Shown here one piece after another: positions 16,442 to 24,952 of a DNA stretch of 64,000 nucleotides. The notes under the pieces were generated by a model that did no database searches, had not been told where the DNA came from, and saw nothing but the letters and a program-made list of their open reading frames with translations. The stretch spans positions 5,562 through 69,561 of the forward strand of contig DAOUBF010000013.1 of the NCBI GenBank assembly GCA_034432795.1, written 5' to 3'. Made by a program: the position numbers and the translations under genes. The stretch comes from DAOUBF01 sp034432795. GTDB taxonomy: Bacteria > Chloroflexota > Anaerolineae > DSLN01. The number at the start of each line of letters is the position of its first letter. Position 1 is the stretch's first letter.

Positions 16442-17833
16442 CTAAGGCGTCTGCTGGGGTAGCGGCGTAGGGAACTCCTGAGGGAGGGCCGGCTGCGCCG
16501 ACTGGATCGCGTTCACCAGGTCCAGCGGGACGGCCGGGTCTTGCGGCACGCGGCTCTCCCAATAGTCCATGAACTGGACTTTCGTGCTGCGCTGGTCGTC
16601 CAGCCACTGCTGGAAGTGGTCATTTTGGCGCTGGCGCAACGTTTGCGGGTCCAGGTCGCGCTCCTCGTGGCCGGTGATGTTGAAGATATACCAGAGGTTG
16701 CCGCTGCCAGCAATGATATTCGTATGTTGGCCTGCGGCTGTGCTGGACACCGCCTGCTGCACCTCGTCGCCGAAGCGCGGCGCCAGATCCACCACCGGCG
16801 TCCAGGGCAGTTCGCCTGTCGTGGCGCTCACGATGGTGCGGGCGCGGACCTCCCCTGCCAGCTTGTCAAACGGCTCGCCCTGGCTCAGCCGGTCCAACAC
16901 TGCCTTGGCGCCCTCCTCGGTCTCAAAGGCCATCCACGCGCCCATGATATGATCCTCGCGCGTGGGGACATCGCGATTGAAGACCTCGCGCAGGCGTTCA
17001 TCGTAGAGTTCGGCTTCCACCAGCTTGCGGTAATCCGCCTCGGTGAAGTTGATGCTGCGCCAGAGTTCAAGCTGTTGGGCGAGCAGTTCCTTGAAGCCCT
17101 CCTCCGTCACCACGGTGGGCGTGGGGAAGGGGGTGAACGTGGGGAAGGGCGTAGCCGTCTGGGTGATCACGGCGGTTGGCGCCAGCGTCGCGGTGGGCGT
17201 CAGCGTGCCGGTGGGCGAGGGCAGGGGCGTAGGTGTGTGCGTGGGCGTGTTCGTCACCAGCGGCGTGGCCGTCGCCGTGGGTGTGATCGTGGCCGTTGCG
17301 GTGGCAGTCGGCGTGGGCGTGCCATGGCGGTAGAAGCCAAATTGCTGCTCCAGGCGCTCCTGCACCTCCTCAGCGCTGACGGTGATCCCTCGTCGGTTGG
17401 CTTCGTGGCGGATGAGCACCTCGTCAATCATCTGGTTCAGGACATCGCGCCCGATCTGGGTGGGGTCGTTTAACTGGTTCAGCAGGCTCTGCATGTAGCT
17501 CTGAAAGATGGCCTGAAGCTGCGGGTCTTGCGCCTGCTGATAGATATTGCGCAGTTGGGCGATCAGGTTCAGGCGGGCAAAGCGCACGCGGGCCTGGAAT
17601 GCCGCCGTGCTGATCTCCTCACCGTCGGCAATCGCCACGGGCTGGCGCGGCTTGATCACCTGCTCGTTGAGCAGGCCGAAGCCCAGGACACCCACAACCA
17701 GCACGGTCACCACGACCGTGAAGAGCAGAATCAGCCGGCGCTGCTGGGCTTCACGCCGGCTGAGACGTATTTGCTTTTTAGTGGGGCCGACTACTTCCCG
17801 TCGCGCCTCGCGCCGCTTGGCCGCCTTGCTCAT
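16442..17833 (-). CDS. SurA/PrsA-like exported chaperone, parvulin-type
   Basis: 463 aa. A basic N-terminus (MSKAAKRREARREVVG) precedes one membrane helix (about 33-54). A SurA N-like helical domain follows (VLNQMIDEVLIRHEANRRG). It is interrupted by a ~70-residue Thr/Pro stretch (about 178-245). Parvulin-like strands come next (AKAVLDRLSQGEPFDKLAGE and GELPWTPVVDLAPRF). Acts outside the membrane in folding of secreted proteins; whether the PPIase site is active is uncertain. Lies 13 nt after rpsR, so probably the last gene of the rpsF operon. It faces smc across a 79-nt gap holding GCAGAGA/TCTCTGC inverted repeats. Confidence 0.8.
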   Translation of the reverse strand: MSKAAKRREARREVVGPTKKQIRLSRREAQQRRLILLFTVVVTVLVVGVLGFGLLNEQVIKPRQPVAIADGEEISTAAFQARVRFARLNLIAQLRNIYQQAQDPQLQAIFQSYMQSLLNQLNDPTQIGRDVLNQMIDEVLIRHEANRRGITVSAEEVQERLEQQFGFYRHGTPTPTATATATITPTATATPLVTNTPTHTPTPLPSPTGTLTPTATLAPTAVITQTATPFPTFTPFPTPTVVTEEGFKELLAQQLELWRSINFTEADYRKLVEAELYDERLREVFNRDVPTREDHIMGAWMAFETEEGAKAVLDRLSQGEPFDKLAGEVRARTIVSATTGELPWTPVVDLAPRFGDEVQQAVSSTAAGQHTNIIAGSGNLWYIFNITGHEERDLDPQTLRQRQNDHFQQWLDDQRSTKVQFMDYWESRVPQDPAVPLDLVNAIQSAQPALPQEFPTPLPQQTP

Positions 17834-17845
17834 GCACGCTCCTGC

Positions 17846-18154
17846 CTAGCCGCGGGCGTATTCCGCCACGAAGGGGAGCAGGGCCAGATGGCGGGCACGT
17901 TTGATGGCCAGCGCCAGTCGCCGCTGATGCTTGGCGCACAGGCCGGTCTGGCGGCGGGGGCGGATCTTGCCGCGGTCGGTCAGGTAGCGGCGCAACTGCT
18001 CCGGCTGCTTGTAGTCAATGTCGCGGATGCCATCGGCACAGTAGGCGCAGACCTTAGACCGGCGCCCGATCCGGCGCACGCCTTTACCGGCACGTGCGGC
18101 GACTTCTTCGCCTTCTTCTATCAGTTCCTCGTCTTCAATGAACTCGTCTACCAC
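17846..18154 (-). CDS. rpsR: 30S ribosomal protein S18
   Basis: 102 aa with an acidic N-terminal extension (EFIEDEELIEEGEE). The S18 core is clear: DIDYKQPEQLRRYLTDRGKI, then RRQTGLCAKHQRRLALAIKR. It is the cysteine-containing form (VCAYC and GLCAKH), a likely zinc site. S18 binds next to S6 on 16S rRNA. Start overlaps the ssb stop by 7 nt. Confidence 0.96.
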   Translation of the reverse strand: MVDEFIEDEELIEEGEEVAARAGKGVRRIGRRSKVCAYCADGIRDIDYKQPEQLRRYLTDRGKIRPRRQTGLCAKHQRRLALAIKRARHLALLPFVAEYARG

Positions 18155-18540
18155 GGATGCTCTTCCTCACTGCTTTCAGGATAAATCTCGCCGATGTCTG
18201 GGCCGCGCCGGTCACCCAGGATGATCATCTCGTTGGCGACCAGTTCGGTGCGGAAGTGCTTCTTGCCATCCAGGTCTTCCCAGCCGCGCGTTTGCAGGCG
18301 GCCCTCCACATAGACCTGCTGACCTTTGGTCAGGTGTTGCTTGCAGATTTCCGCCAGTGTGCCCCAGGCAACCACATTGAACCATTCGGTCTCCTCACGG
18401 CGCTCGCCATCTGCCGAGACCCAGGTGCGGCTGGTGTACACACTAAACGAGGTCACCGGCCGGCCACTGGGGGTATAGCGCATCTCCGGATCCCGGCCCA
18501 CATGGCCGATGATCATGACCTTGTTCAGCCCTCTTACCAT
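18148..18540 (-). CDS. ssb: single-stranded DNA-binding protein
   Basis: 130 aa. OB-fold starting MVRGLNKVMIIGHVGRDPEM with FSVYTSRTW, ETEWFNVVAWGTLAEICKQH and KGQQVYVEGRLQTR, typical of bacterial SSB. The acidic tail is short and ends ESSEEEHPW rather than the classical DDDIPF tip, so partner binding may differ. Placed between S6 and S18 genes, the usual bacterial order. Confidence 0.95.
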   Translation of the reverse strand: MVRGLNKVMIIGHVGRDPEMRYTPSGRPVTSFSVYTSRTWVSADGERREETEWFNVVAWGTLAEICKQHLTKGQQVYVEGRLQTRGWEDLDGKKHFRTELVANEMIILGDRRGPDIGEIYPESSEEEHPW

Positions 18541-18563
18541 CGCTTGCTCCTTGACAATACGCA

Positions 18564-18594
18564 GACGATAGGCGACGATCTAGCGCCTATCGTC
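18564..18594 (-). repeat. perfect 11-bp hairpin between rpsF and ssb
   Basis: GACGATAGGCG (18564-18574) and CGCCTATCGTC (18584-18594) around a 9-nt loop. No T-run follows, so it is more likely an mRNA processing or stability element, or another repeat, than a terminator. Confidence 0.6.
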
Positions 18595-18599
18595 CAGGG

Positions 18600-18896
18600 T
18601 CACTTCTTGTCATCCACACGCACAATCAGATAGCGCAGAATATCCTCAGATAGCTCCAGGTTGCGCTCCAGTGTTTTCACGCTGGCCGGGTCCAACTGGA
18701 CCTGCATGTAGACGTAGAAGCCTTCGCGTTGTTTCTCAATGGGGTAGGCCAGGCGGCGACGGCCCCACTGGTCCACTTTGATCACCTGGCCCTGGTCGGC
18801 GTTGATCCAGCCGCGGACTTTTTCTATGACGTTCTTGAGGCCCTCCTCCTCCGTCTGGGGACGGACGACGAAGGTGACCTCATAGTCGCGCTTCAC
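18600..18896 (-). CDS. rpsF: 30S ribosomal protein S6
   Basis: 98 aa from a GTG start (18896) set 10 nt after a strong AAAGGAGG. The frame is open further upstream, but that part overlaps the promoter. S6 strings: RDYEVTFVVRPQTEEE, VDQWGRRRLAYPIEKQREGF and YLIVRVDDKK. Binds 16S rRNA with S18. First gene of rpsF-ssb-rpsR. Confidence 0.95.
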   Translation of the reverse strand: MKRDYEVTFVVRPQTEEEGLKNVIEKVRGWINADQGQVIKVDQWGRRRLAYPIEKQREGFYVYMQVQLDPASVKTLERNLELSEDILRYLIVRVDDKK

Positions 18897-18904
18897 GAAA
18901 TAAA

Positions 18905-18976
18905 AGCCTCCTTTCCTCGGGATTGCCCCCGCACCGGGCGGGAGCGGAAAGCAGCACACACTGTGCTGGCGCAACG
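18905..18976 (-). promoter_or_regulatory. rpsF leader with possible S6:S18 binding hairpin
   Basis: The ~75-nt leader folds a GC-rich hairpin: on the minus strand CCCGC (18942-18938), loop CCGGT, GCGGG (18932-18928). S6:S18-responsive leaders are known to carry an exposed CCG in a GC-rich stem; the CCG in this loop fits loosely. This is a suggestion, not a match to a covariance model. Confidence 0.3.
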
Positions 18977-18982
18977 GGGGTA

Positions 18983-19011
18983 ACTATAACATAAAGCCAG
19001 GATTTCGGCAA
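18983..19011 (-). promoter_or_regulatory. sigma70-type promoter of rpsF operon
   Basis: Minus strand: -35 TTGCCG (19011-19006), 17-bp spacer, -10 TATAGT (18988-18983). Back to back with the plus-strand promoter at 19016-19044; only 4 bp separate the two -35 boxes. Confidence 0.65.
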
Positions 19012-19015
19012 GTAT

Positions 19016-19044
19016 TTGACTTGCCACCCCGCGCCTGATATAAT
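19016..19044 (+). promoter_or_regulatory. sigma70-type promoter of DUF72 gene
   Basis: -35 TTGACT (19016-19021), 17-bp spacer, consensus -10 TATAAT (19039-19044). Transcript start near 19051, 26 nt before the ATG at 19077, leaving room for the AAGGCGAGG ribosome site. Confidence 0.75.
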
Positions 19045-19076
19045 GGAACTGGTGTTCTAAGAAGGCGAGGTGGACC

Positions 19077-19862
19077 ATGATCCGGATCGGGACGAGCGGC
19101 TATTCATATGACGATTGGGTGGGGCCGGTTTACCCGCAGGGGTTGCCAAAGCGCGATTGGCTCTCGTACTACGCGCGCGAGTTTGACACCTGCGAGTTGA
19201 ACACGACATTCTATCACATGCCTGCGCCCGCCATGCTGGAGCGTATCGCAGAGAAGGTGCCGCCGGGCTTTCTGTTCTCCGTTAAAGCCTTCCAGGGCAT
19301 TACCCATGAGCGCGAAGACGGGCTGAAGCTCGCCCCGGAGTTCAGCGCAGCCCTGGCTCCCCTGCGCCAGGCCGACAAGCTGGGCGCGGTCCTGGTGCAG
19401 TTCCCATATTCCTTCCATCCCACTCAGGAGAACCGGGATTATCTGCTGCGGTTGCGTGAGGCGTTTGGGGATATACCTATTGTGGTGGAATTCCGCGATG
19501 CCCGGTGGGCGAACGAGGACACGTTTGACATCCTGGAGGAGATTGGGTTTGGCTATTGCTGCGTGGATGAGCCACCTCTGAAGGGGCTGATGCCTCCAAT
19601 TGCTGTCGCCACCGGGCCGGTCGCCTACGTGCGCTTCCATGGGCGGAATGCTGCCAAGTGGTGGCAACACGAGGAAGCCTGGGAGCGCTACGACTACATG
19701 TATACGGCGGAAGAACTCCAGGAATGGGTGCCCAAACTCCACACGCTGGATCAGAAAGCGCCCTTGACGCTGGTCTACGCCAATAACCACTGGAGCGGCC
19801 AGGCGGTGGCGACGGCTCGCCTGTTGCGCACGCTGCTCCAGCAGGCGGCAGCGGCCCAATAA
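19077..19862 (+). CDS. DUF72 (YecE-like) TIM-barrel protein
   Basis: 261 aa, full length for the family. Opens IRIGTSGYSYDDWVGPVYP and contains ELNTTFYHMP, GFLFSVKAFQGITHE, VVEFRDARW and YVRFHGRN, all DUF72 hallmarks; the C-terminus has VYANNHWSGQAVATARLL. The family has a TIM-barrel fold and no established activity. It has its own strong promoter, divergent from the rpsF operon. Confidence 0.92.
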   Translation: MIRIGTSGYSYDDWVGPVYPQGLPKRDWLSYYAREFDTCELNTTFYHMPAPAMLERIAEKVPPGFLFSVKAFQGITHEREDGLKLAPEFSAALAPLRQADKLGAVLVQFPYSFHPTQENRDYLLRLREAFGDIPIVVEFRDARWANEDTFDILEEIGFGYCCVDEPPLKGLMPPIAVATGPVAYVRFHGRNAAKWWQHEEAWERYDYMYTAEELQEWVPKLHTLDQKAPLTLVYANNHWSGQAVATARLLRTLLQQAAAAQ

Positions 19863-19959
19863 GGGTCGGTCAGCCTTATTGTGTGTACATCTGTGCCCAA
19901 TATGGGCTATACTTGGGATAAGCGAATGCACTCAAACTAAGGGTGAAGGAGATGGCACT

Positions 19960-20742
19960 ATGTTGAGGCGAGTCCTGTTTGCGAGTCTGGCGCTTCTTCT
20001 GATCGGCGCCGGTCTGGGGGTTGGCCTGGCCGGGGCGCAGGGCAACGACGTGCCAGAGCGCGCCTTGCCTTTGATCAATCCTACGACAGGATCGTTGACA
20101 GGGGACCGGGCTGGTGCCTTTGCCTACTATAGATTTGATTATCCCGGCAAGCACTGGGTGGCGAAGCTGACGCTCAGCTTCAGCCCGGACGATTCCGTCG
20201 TTCACCCTGCCATTGGTCTGAATATCTATGCCCCAGATGGCACAGCATATAATATCCGTACCATAGACACGTTGGGCCTCCAGCAGGTGCGCTTTGCCTC
20301 CGGCCTGGCGGGCAGCTATCTGGTGCAGGTCTACAATTATGCCCCAGGCCACACAATTCATTATACGCTCACACTCCAGGGCGTTCCGGTGCCCGCTGCC
20401 CCGACACCCACCCCGGCCCCCAATGCACTGATCCAGAGCCTGTCAGGCAGCCTTGTAGGGAACAGGGGCGGCGCGTTCGCCTATTACACCTTCTACTACC
20501 CTGGCGATGGCTCCACTGTGCGCCTGAGCGCCACTTTCTGGCCTGCGGATGAATGGCTCAATCAGGGGCAGGGCTTCAACGTGTATTGGGACGGCCGCCT
20601 GATTGCGCGGAGCCATCCGAAGCGCGATGACATCGCCCGTCAGACTGCTGAATTCTCCAGCGCTCTGGCAGGCACCTTTGTGATCCAGGTCTACAATTAC
20701 AATCCGGGCGTGACCACGTACTATACGCTGAGCAGGGAATAG
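19960..20742 (+). CDS. exported protein with two PPC-like beta domains
   Basis: 260 aa. Signal peptide ends at GLAGAQGND (about residue 29). Two homologous ~95-residue domains follow, about 40-140 and 165-260. Each has GxLxGxRxGAFAYYxFxYPG near its start and a FVIQVYNYxPG-type strand at its end, joined by a short PTPTPAP linker. The pattern resembles bacterial pre-peptidase C-terminal (PPC) domains used for secretion or binding. Ribosome site GAAGGAG before ATG 19960. The 3' end overlaps the antisense end of the DUF389 gene. Confidence 0.7.
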   Translation: MLRRVLFASLALLLIGAGLGVGLAGAQGNDVPERALPLINPTTGSLTGDRAGAFAYYRFDYPGKHWVAKLTLSFSPDDSVVHPAIGLNIYAPDGTAYNIRTIDTLGLQQVRFASGLAGSYLVQVYNYAPGHTIHYTLTLQGVPVPAAPTPTPAPNALIQSLSGSLVGNRGGAFAYYTFYYPGDGSTVRLSATFWPADEWLNQGQGFNVYWDGRLIARSHPKRDDIARQTAEFSSALAGTFVIQVYNYNPGVTTYYTLSRE

Positions 20743-22154
20743 GGGGGCCTGGCGAGGTACCAGGAACTGCGCCGCAACCCAGCCGATCCGTCCCTGGGCA
20801 TCACGTACTTCAACCCACTCTATATTGTTCACTGTTTCACGGCGATAGAGGATTTCAACGGGCGTGCCTTCGGGCAGCGCGGCGATAATTCTGCCGCCAG
20901 GCGCATCGCGCAGGAAGGCACCTAGGCCACCGGTGTTAGCGATAACCGCCGGGACAGGCGTTGGCGTTAGCGTCTCCGTCGGGGTTGGGCTGGGCGTAGC
21001 GGTCTGCGTGGGTGTGAGCGTCTCCGTCGGCGTAGGCGTCTGAGTCATCGTAGCGGTTGGTGTATTGGTCGCCGTCGCTGAAGGCGTTGGCGTCGGCGTC
21101 GCCGATGGGGTCAAGGTCGCCGTTGGCGTCGGCGTCGGCGTGAACGTCGGCGGCACCAGGGGATCCAATTGGGTCATGGGAATGACGACGAGTTGCAACG
21201 CCGTTGGGCGTTGTAACCGCGTGGCGATCGCGGCTTGCAGGGCTACCACCTGCTGATAGGCCGGCTGGCGCGAACTGCGAACGGTGATACGCAGGCGCAG
21301 CGTGTTGCTTTCAGAGCCTGTATTGATCTCAACCAGTTGCATATCGGGTAGGGAGGCAAGTTCGGCGGCGACAGCCGCATGGATGGCCGGTTCCTGTTTT
21401 GTCTCCCCCACGAAACGCAATGTCAGCACGACCAAGGGGATGGTCACAAGGAGGACCAGGCTGCCAGAAATATACAGGCTGCGCGGCGGGCCATTTCTGT
21501 GCATGTCCAGATACAGTGGGCGAAAGCCGAGCGCGGCAAAGACGACGATGCCGGCGAAGGAGATAGCGGCGAAGTTGGTTAAGAAGAGCAAGAGGGCGCC
21601 GAGCACAGTTGCCGGGCTGCGCACGGCAATGCCAATGCCGACGGTACACAACGGGGGCATGAGCGCGGTGGCAATGGCGACGCCGGGGAGGGCGGCGGAG
21701 AGGTGCGGCTGGGCGAGCGCGTAGGCCGCCGCCGCGCCACCCGCCAGCGCAATACCCAGGTCAAATGGCGTGGGCGGGTGCGGGCTAGTACTTCGCCGGG
21801 CAACTCCTCCAATGCACCGAACGGCAGCGCATGTCCCAGCCAGGCCAGCCCCGCCGAGAACAGGACAGCGAGCAGGCTGCCTTCTATCAGTGCGAGCAGC
21901 GCGTGACGGAAAACGCGCTGTTCACCTACGACCGAGGCGAGTGACAGCCCCAGGATAGGCGACATGAGTGGCGCGACCAGCATGGCGCCGATGATCACGG
22001 CGGCGGAGTTAACCAGCAGGCCAAAGGTGGCAATGCTGCAGGAGAGGATGATCAGCAGGAAAAAGTCAAAGCCGGGAGAGGAAGCTTGGGCCAGTTGCTC
22101 CAGGACCTCGGCCCGGCGTTCGTAAGAAAGCGGACGAACCAGACGATACTTCAT
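20443..22154 (-). pseudogene. DUF389 membrane protein with SH3-like tail, frameshifted
   Basis: The first frame (22154 to about 21775) encodes MKYRLVRPLSYERRAEVLEQ and the first DUF389 helices (NSAAVIIGAMLVAPLMSPIL). After RTRP the family sequence continues in another frame (TPFDLGIALAGGAAAAYALA, then ALMPPLCTVGIGIA). A single missing base near 21771-21776 explains it. A long Thr/Pro linker and an SH3b-like domain (FLRDAPGGRIIAALPEGTPV) follow. The second frame then runs 300 nt antisense into the PPC-like gene; a slip at the G6 run (20743-20748) would restore a stop at once. Either a decaying gene or sequence errors. Start overlaps the ClC stop (ATGA). Confidence 0.75.
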
Positions 22155-24190
22155 TGCGCCGTATCGGGTGCCTCCGCCAGGCACAGCCGCCTGAAATCCT
22201 CACGCGCCTGGCCCTCAGCCACGGCCACCACCACATCGCCCGCCTGAAGCACGGTATTGCCGTTGGGGATGATCACCTGCCGCCCGCGCCGGATGGTTGT
22301 GATCACACAGTCGCGCGGCCAGGCCACGTCACGAATGCGGCGGCCCGCGCAAGGCGCGCCTGGCTGAACGGTGACCTCCTCAACACGGATGCCCTCATAT
22401 GTGCTCAGGCGAATCTGGTGAGCGCGATGGCGCAGCGCAGCGCGGCGCGTCAGCGCAATATTGTAGGCCCGCACCAGGTCCGTGCGGCGCAGGATGCCGA
22501 GCAGTTTGCGCGGGTTATCGCGCGCCACCACCGGCAGACGTCCCACATCGCGTATGCTCATCCGGCGCAGCGCTGCCCCCATCGTCTCATCCGGATAGGC
22601 GACGAGCAACTCCCGCGTGCATACATCTCCTACGGTCAGGGCATTCTCCTCCGTTCCCTTTTGGCTCTCCTGGGCACGGTCCAGGTCCTGCACGGTAAAT
22701 ATGCCCACCAGTTCGCCTGCCTCATTCACCACCGGCAATCCGTGGTGGCGTGTGCGCATAAACACCTCGGCGGCGGTCGCCAGAGAATCGCTCTCGCGCA
22801 GCGTCACGACTTGCGTTTGCATGATCTCGCCGACGGTGATGGCTTCCAGCACATCCACATCGCGCCCGCGTTGCAGGCGAATGCCTTTGCGCGCCAGGCC
22901 GAGCGTATAGACCGAATCGCGCTGAATTGCCTGCGACAGGAGCAGGCTGATGGTCACCGCGAACATGAGTGGCAGGATGATGCGGTAGTCGTTGGTCATC
23001 TCAAACAACAGGATAACAGCGGTGAGGGGCGCGTGGGCAGCGCCGGCGAGGACGGCGGCCATGCCAACCATGGCGAAGGCGGGCGGGGCAGGGTTCAAGC
23101 CGGGGAAGAGTTGATCCACGACGAGGCCATAGGCTGCGCCGAGCGTCGCGCCCAGGAAGAGCGAGGGCGCGAACACACCACCGGGGAAGCCGCCGCCGAT
23201 GCTCACCGCCGTCATCACCAGCTTGGCCACGAGCAAGGCCACAAGCAGCATGAGGGGCAGGGACTCGCCGTTGAGAATACGCTCAATGGTCTCATAGCCG
23301 ACGCCAAAGATTTGGGGCAGGAAGATACCCGTCAGGCCAACGATAAGGCCGGCGGTGGCAGTCTTCAGCCAGCGCGGGGTACGCCAGGCGTGAAAGACAT
23401 CCTGCGCAGCGTAGAGGGCGCGGATGTAGAGCGCAGCCACCGGCCCGGCCAATAGCCCCAGCCCCAGATACAGCGGCAACTCCAGCGCCGAGCGAAACGG
23501 ATATGCCGGGACGCGGAAAGCGGGCTGCGTGCCGGAGACCGCCTGCGTAAAGACCGCCGAAATCACAGCGGCAAGCACGATGCCCCCTAAAGCCCCACCG
23601 CCGCCCAGTTCACCGAGGACGATCTCAATGGCGAAGAACACACCGGCAATGGGCGCATTGAACGCCGCCGCAATGCCGCCCGCGGCGCCTGCCGCCACCA
23701 GCGTCCGCACCCGCTCATCCGACAGGCGCAATCCCTGGCCAAAGAATGAGCCGAAGTTCGCGCCGATCTGCACGGAGGGGTCTTCGGGGCCGACTGACGC
23801 GCCGGAGCCGATGGCCAGCGCTGCCGCGACCGCTTTCAGGGGCGCACGCCGGTAGCGCAGGCGCCCACCCGCCAGGGCCACGGCCTCCATGATCCCGGCT
23901 ACCCCGTGATGGCGCTCTTCGCCGATGAAGAAATGCACGATCAGGCCGACGACTAGCCCGCCGATCAGGGGGATGAGCGCAATGGCCCAGGTGCCCCAGG
24001 TGCTGAGCGCCATCCCCAGCCTGGCAAACATCACCGTGTGGACCAGGTCAATCAGGCGCTTAAACAGCCAGACGCCGATGCCGCTGGTAAGGCCGACGAG
24101 GAGCGCCGTCCCGCCGAGCACCACCCATTCCGAAGGCTGCCAGCGGTCCAGCCATCGCATGATCTTCTGGTGCAGGGCGAATCCCGCCAT
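22151..24190 (-). CDS. ClC chloride channel/transporter with CBS and TrkA-C domains
   Basis: 679 aa. ClC core with GSGASVGPEDPSVQIG (GxxxP filter, Glu of GPEDP in the gating position), AGGIAAAFNAPIAGVFFAIE and GGFPGGVFAPSLFLGA. A CBS pair follows (GEIMQTQVVTLRESDSLATA and VGDVCTRELLVAYPDETMG). The end is a TrkA-C/RCK-like domain (GRRIRDVAWPRDCVITTIRR). The added domain suggests control by a cytoplasmic ligand. ATG 24190 with GGAG 6 nt upstream is preferred to an in-frame TTG at 24202. Second-last gene of the antiporter-MscS-ClC-DUF389 operon. Confidence 0.92.
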   Translation of the reverse strand: MAGFALHQKIMRWLDRWQPSEWVVLGGTALLVGLTSGIGVWLFKRLIDLVHTVMFARLGMALSTWGTWAIALIPLIGGLVVGLIVHFFIGEERHHGVAGIMEAVALAGGRLRYRRAPLKAVAAALAIGSGASVGPEDPSVQIGANFGSFFGQGLRLSDERVRTLVAAGAAGGIAAAFNAPIAGVFFAIEIVLGELGGGGALGGIVLAAVISAVFTQAVSGTQPAFRVPAYPFRSALELPLYLGLGLLAGPVAALYIRALYAAQDVFHAWRTPRWLKTATAGLIVGLTGIFLPQIFGVGYETIERILNGESLPLMLLVALLVAKLVMTAVSIGGGFPGGVFAPSLFLGATLGAAYGLVVDQLFPGLNPAPPAFAMVGMAAVLAGAAHAPLTAVILLFEMTNDYRIILPLMFAVTISLLLSQAIQRDSVYTLGLARKGIRLQRGRDVDVLEAITVGEIMQTQVVTLRESDSLATAAEVFMRTRHHGLPVVNEAGELVGIFTVQDLDRAQESQKGTEENALTVGDVCTRELLVAYPDETMGAALRRMSIRDVGRLPVVARDNPRKLLGILRRTDLVRAYNIALTRRAALRHRAHQIRLSTYEGIRVEEVTVQPGAPCAGRRIRDVAWPRDCVITTIRRGRQVIIPNGNTVLQAGDVVVAVAEGQAREDFRRLCLAEAPDTAQ

Positions 24191-24203
24191 AGGCAACTCC
24201 AAT

Positions 24204-24746
24204 CTACTCCGGCTTAACCGCCTGCGTCTTCGTTAGATTGGAGACAATGCGGATGTCACCGTTGGGCACAATGTACAGGTGCCCCTCGGCGTCGCGCAGG
24301 TATGTGGCGCGCAAGGTGATGCGCTCCACCCTGCCTTCCACTCCGCCAACGCGGATCGTATCGCCGATGACGTACTGGCCTTCAAACAGGATGATGATGC
24401 CACTGATGATGTCGCGGAACAGTATTTGGGCGCCAAGCGAAATCGCCAGCCCGGCGACGCCCGCACTCGCCAGCAGCGGGGTGACATTGATGCCCAGTGT
24501 ATATAGGATCATCATCCCGGCGACAAGCACCATCAGCACCACCACCGTGCCACGCCCAACGCGCAGAAGCGTCTTTAACCGGGCCAGTTGTTCCGCCTCA
24601 GCCACCGTCGCCTCCAGGCGCTGGCCGATCTGGCGCGAGGCCAGGCGCAAAGCGCGTTCTGCCAGGAGAACGAGCAAGACGATCAGCCCAATGCGCAGCA
24701 GCGTGCCTATAGCCTCCGATACCGGGGGTGTAAGTGTGACAGGCAT
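24204..24746 (-). CDS. short MscS-family mechanosensitive channel
   Basis: 180 aa. Two or three membrane helices and the pore-lining segment LLASAGVAGLAISLGAQILF, then DIISGIIILFEGQYVIGDTI and the beta domain VERITLRATYLRDAEGHLYI ending PNGDIRIVSN. It stops there and lacks the large C-terminal alpha/beta cage of MscS, so it is a minimal form. Its ATG overlaps by one base (TGATG) the original stop of the antiporter reading frame. Confidence 0.88.
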   Translation of the reverse strand: MPVTLTPPVSEAIGTLLRIGLIVLLVLLAERALRLASRQIGQRLEATVAEAEQLARLKTLLRVGRGTVVVLMVLVAGMMILYTLGINVTPLLASAGVAGLAISLGAQILFRDIISGIIILFEGQYVIGDTIRVGGVEGRVERITLRATYLRDAEGHLYIVPNGDIRIVSNLTKTQAVKPE

Positions 24747-24952
24747 CAGAGTCTCTCCTTCTGCTGTTCTACCCCCTCTTCAATCTCCCCGCCAGCCTGC
24801 GTTTCGGCGCTCTCTGGGACCCCTATCCCTTCAAATGGGGGCGTCACTGCCGGCGTCTCACTTGCCAGTTCCGCGTCCACCTCCGCCGTCAAGCGTTCAA
24901 ACACCTCATCCGAGATGAAACCGTCGTGGCGCAGGTCAAGCAGGGCCGCGCG
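24746..24952 (-). other. in-frame antiporter C-terminal tail beyond a TAA stop
   Basis: After the TAA at 24955-24953 the antiporter frame stays open for 68 codons (RAALLDLRHDGFISDEVFER and a Glu/Thr-rich end) to a TGA at 24748-24746 that overlaps the mscS start. Antiporters of this family usually continue RRELLR-x-ERAALLxLR, so GAA to TAA is the likely change. The tail may be lost, or reached by readthrough. Confidence 0.65.
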
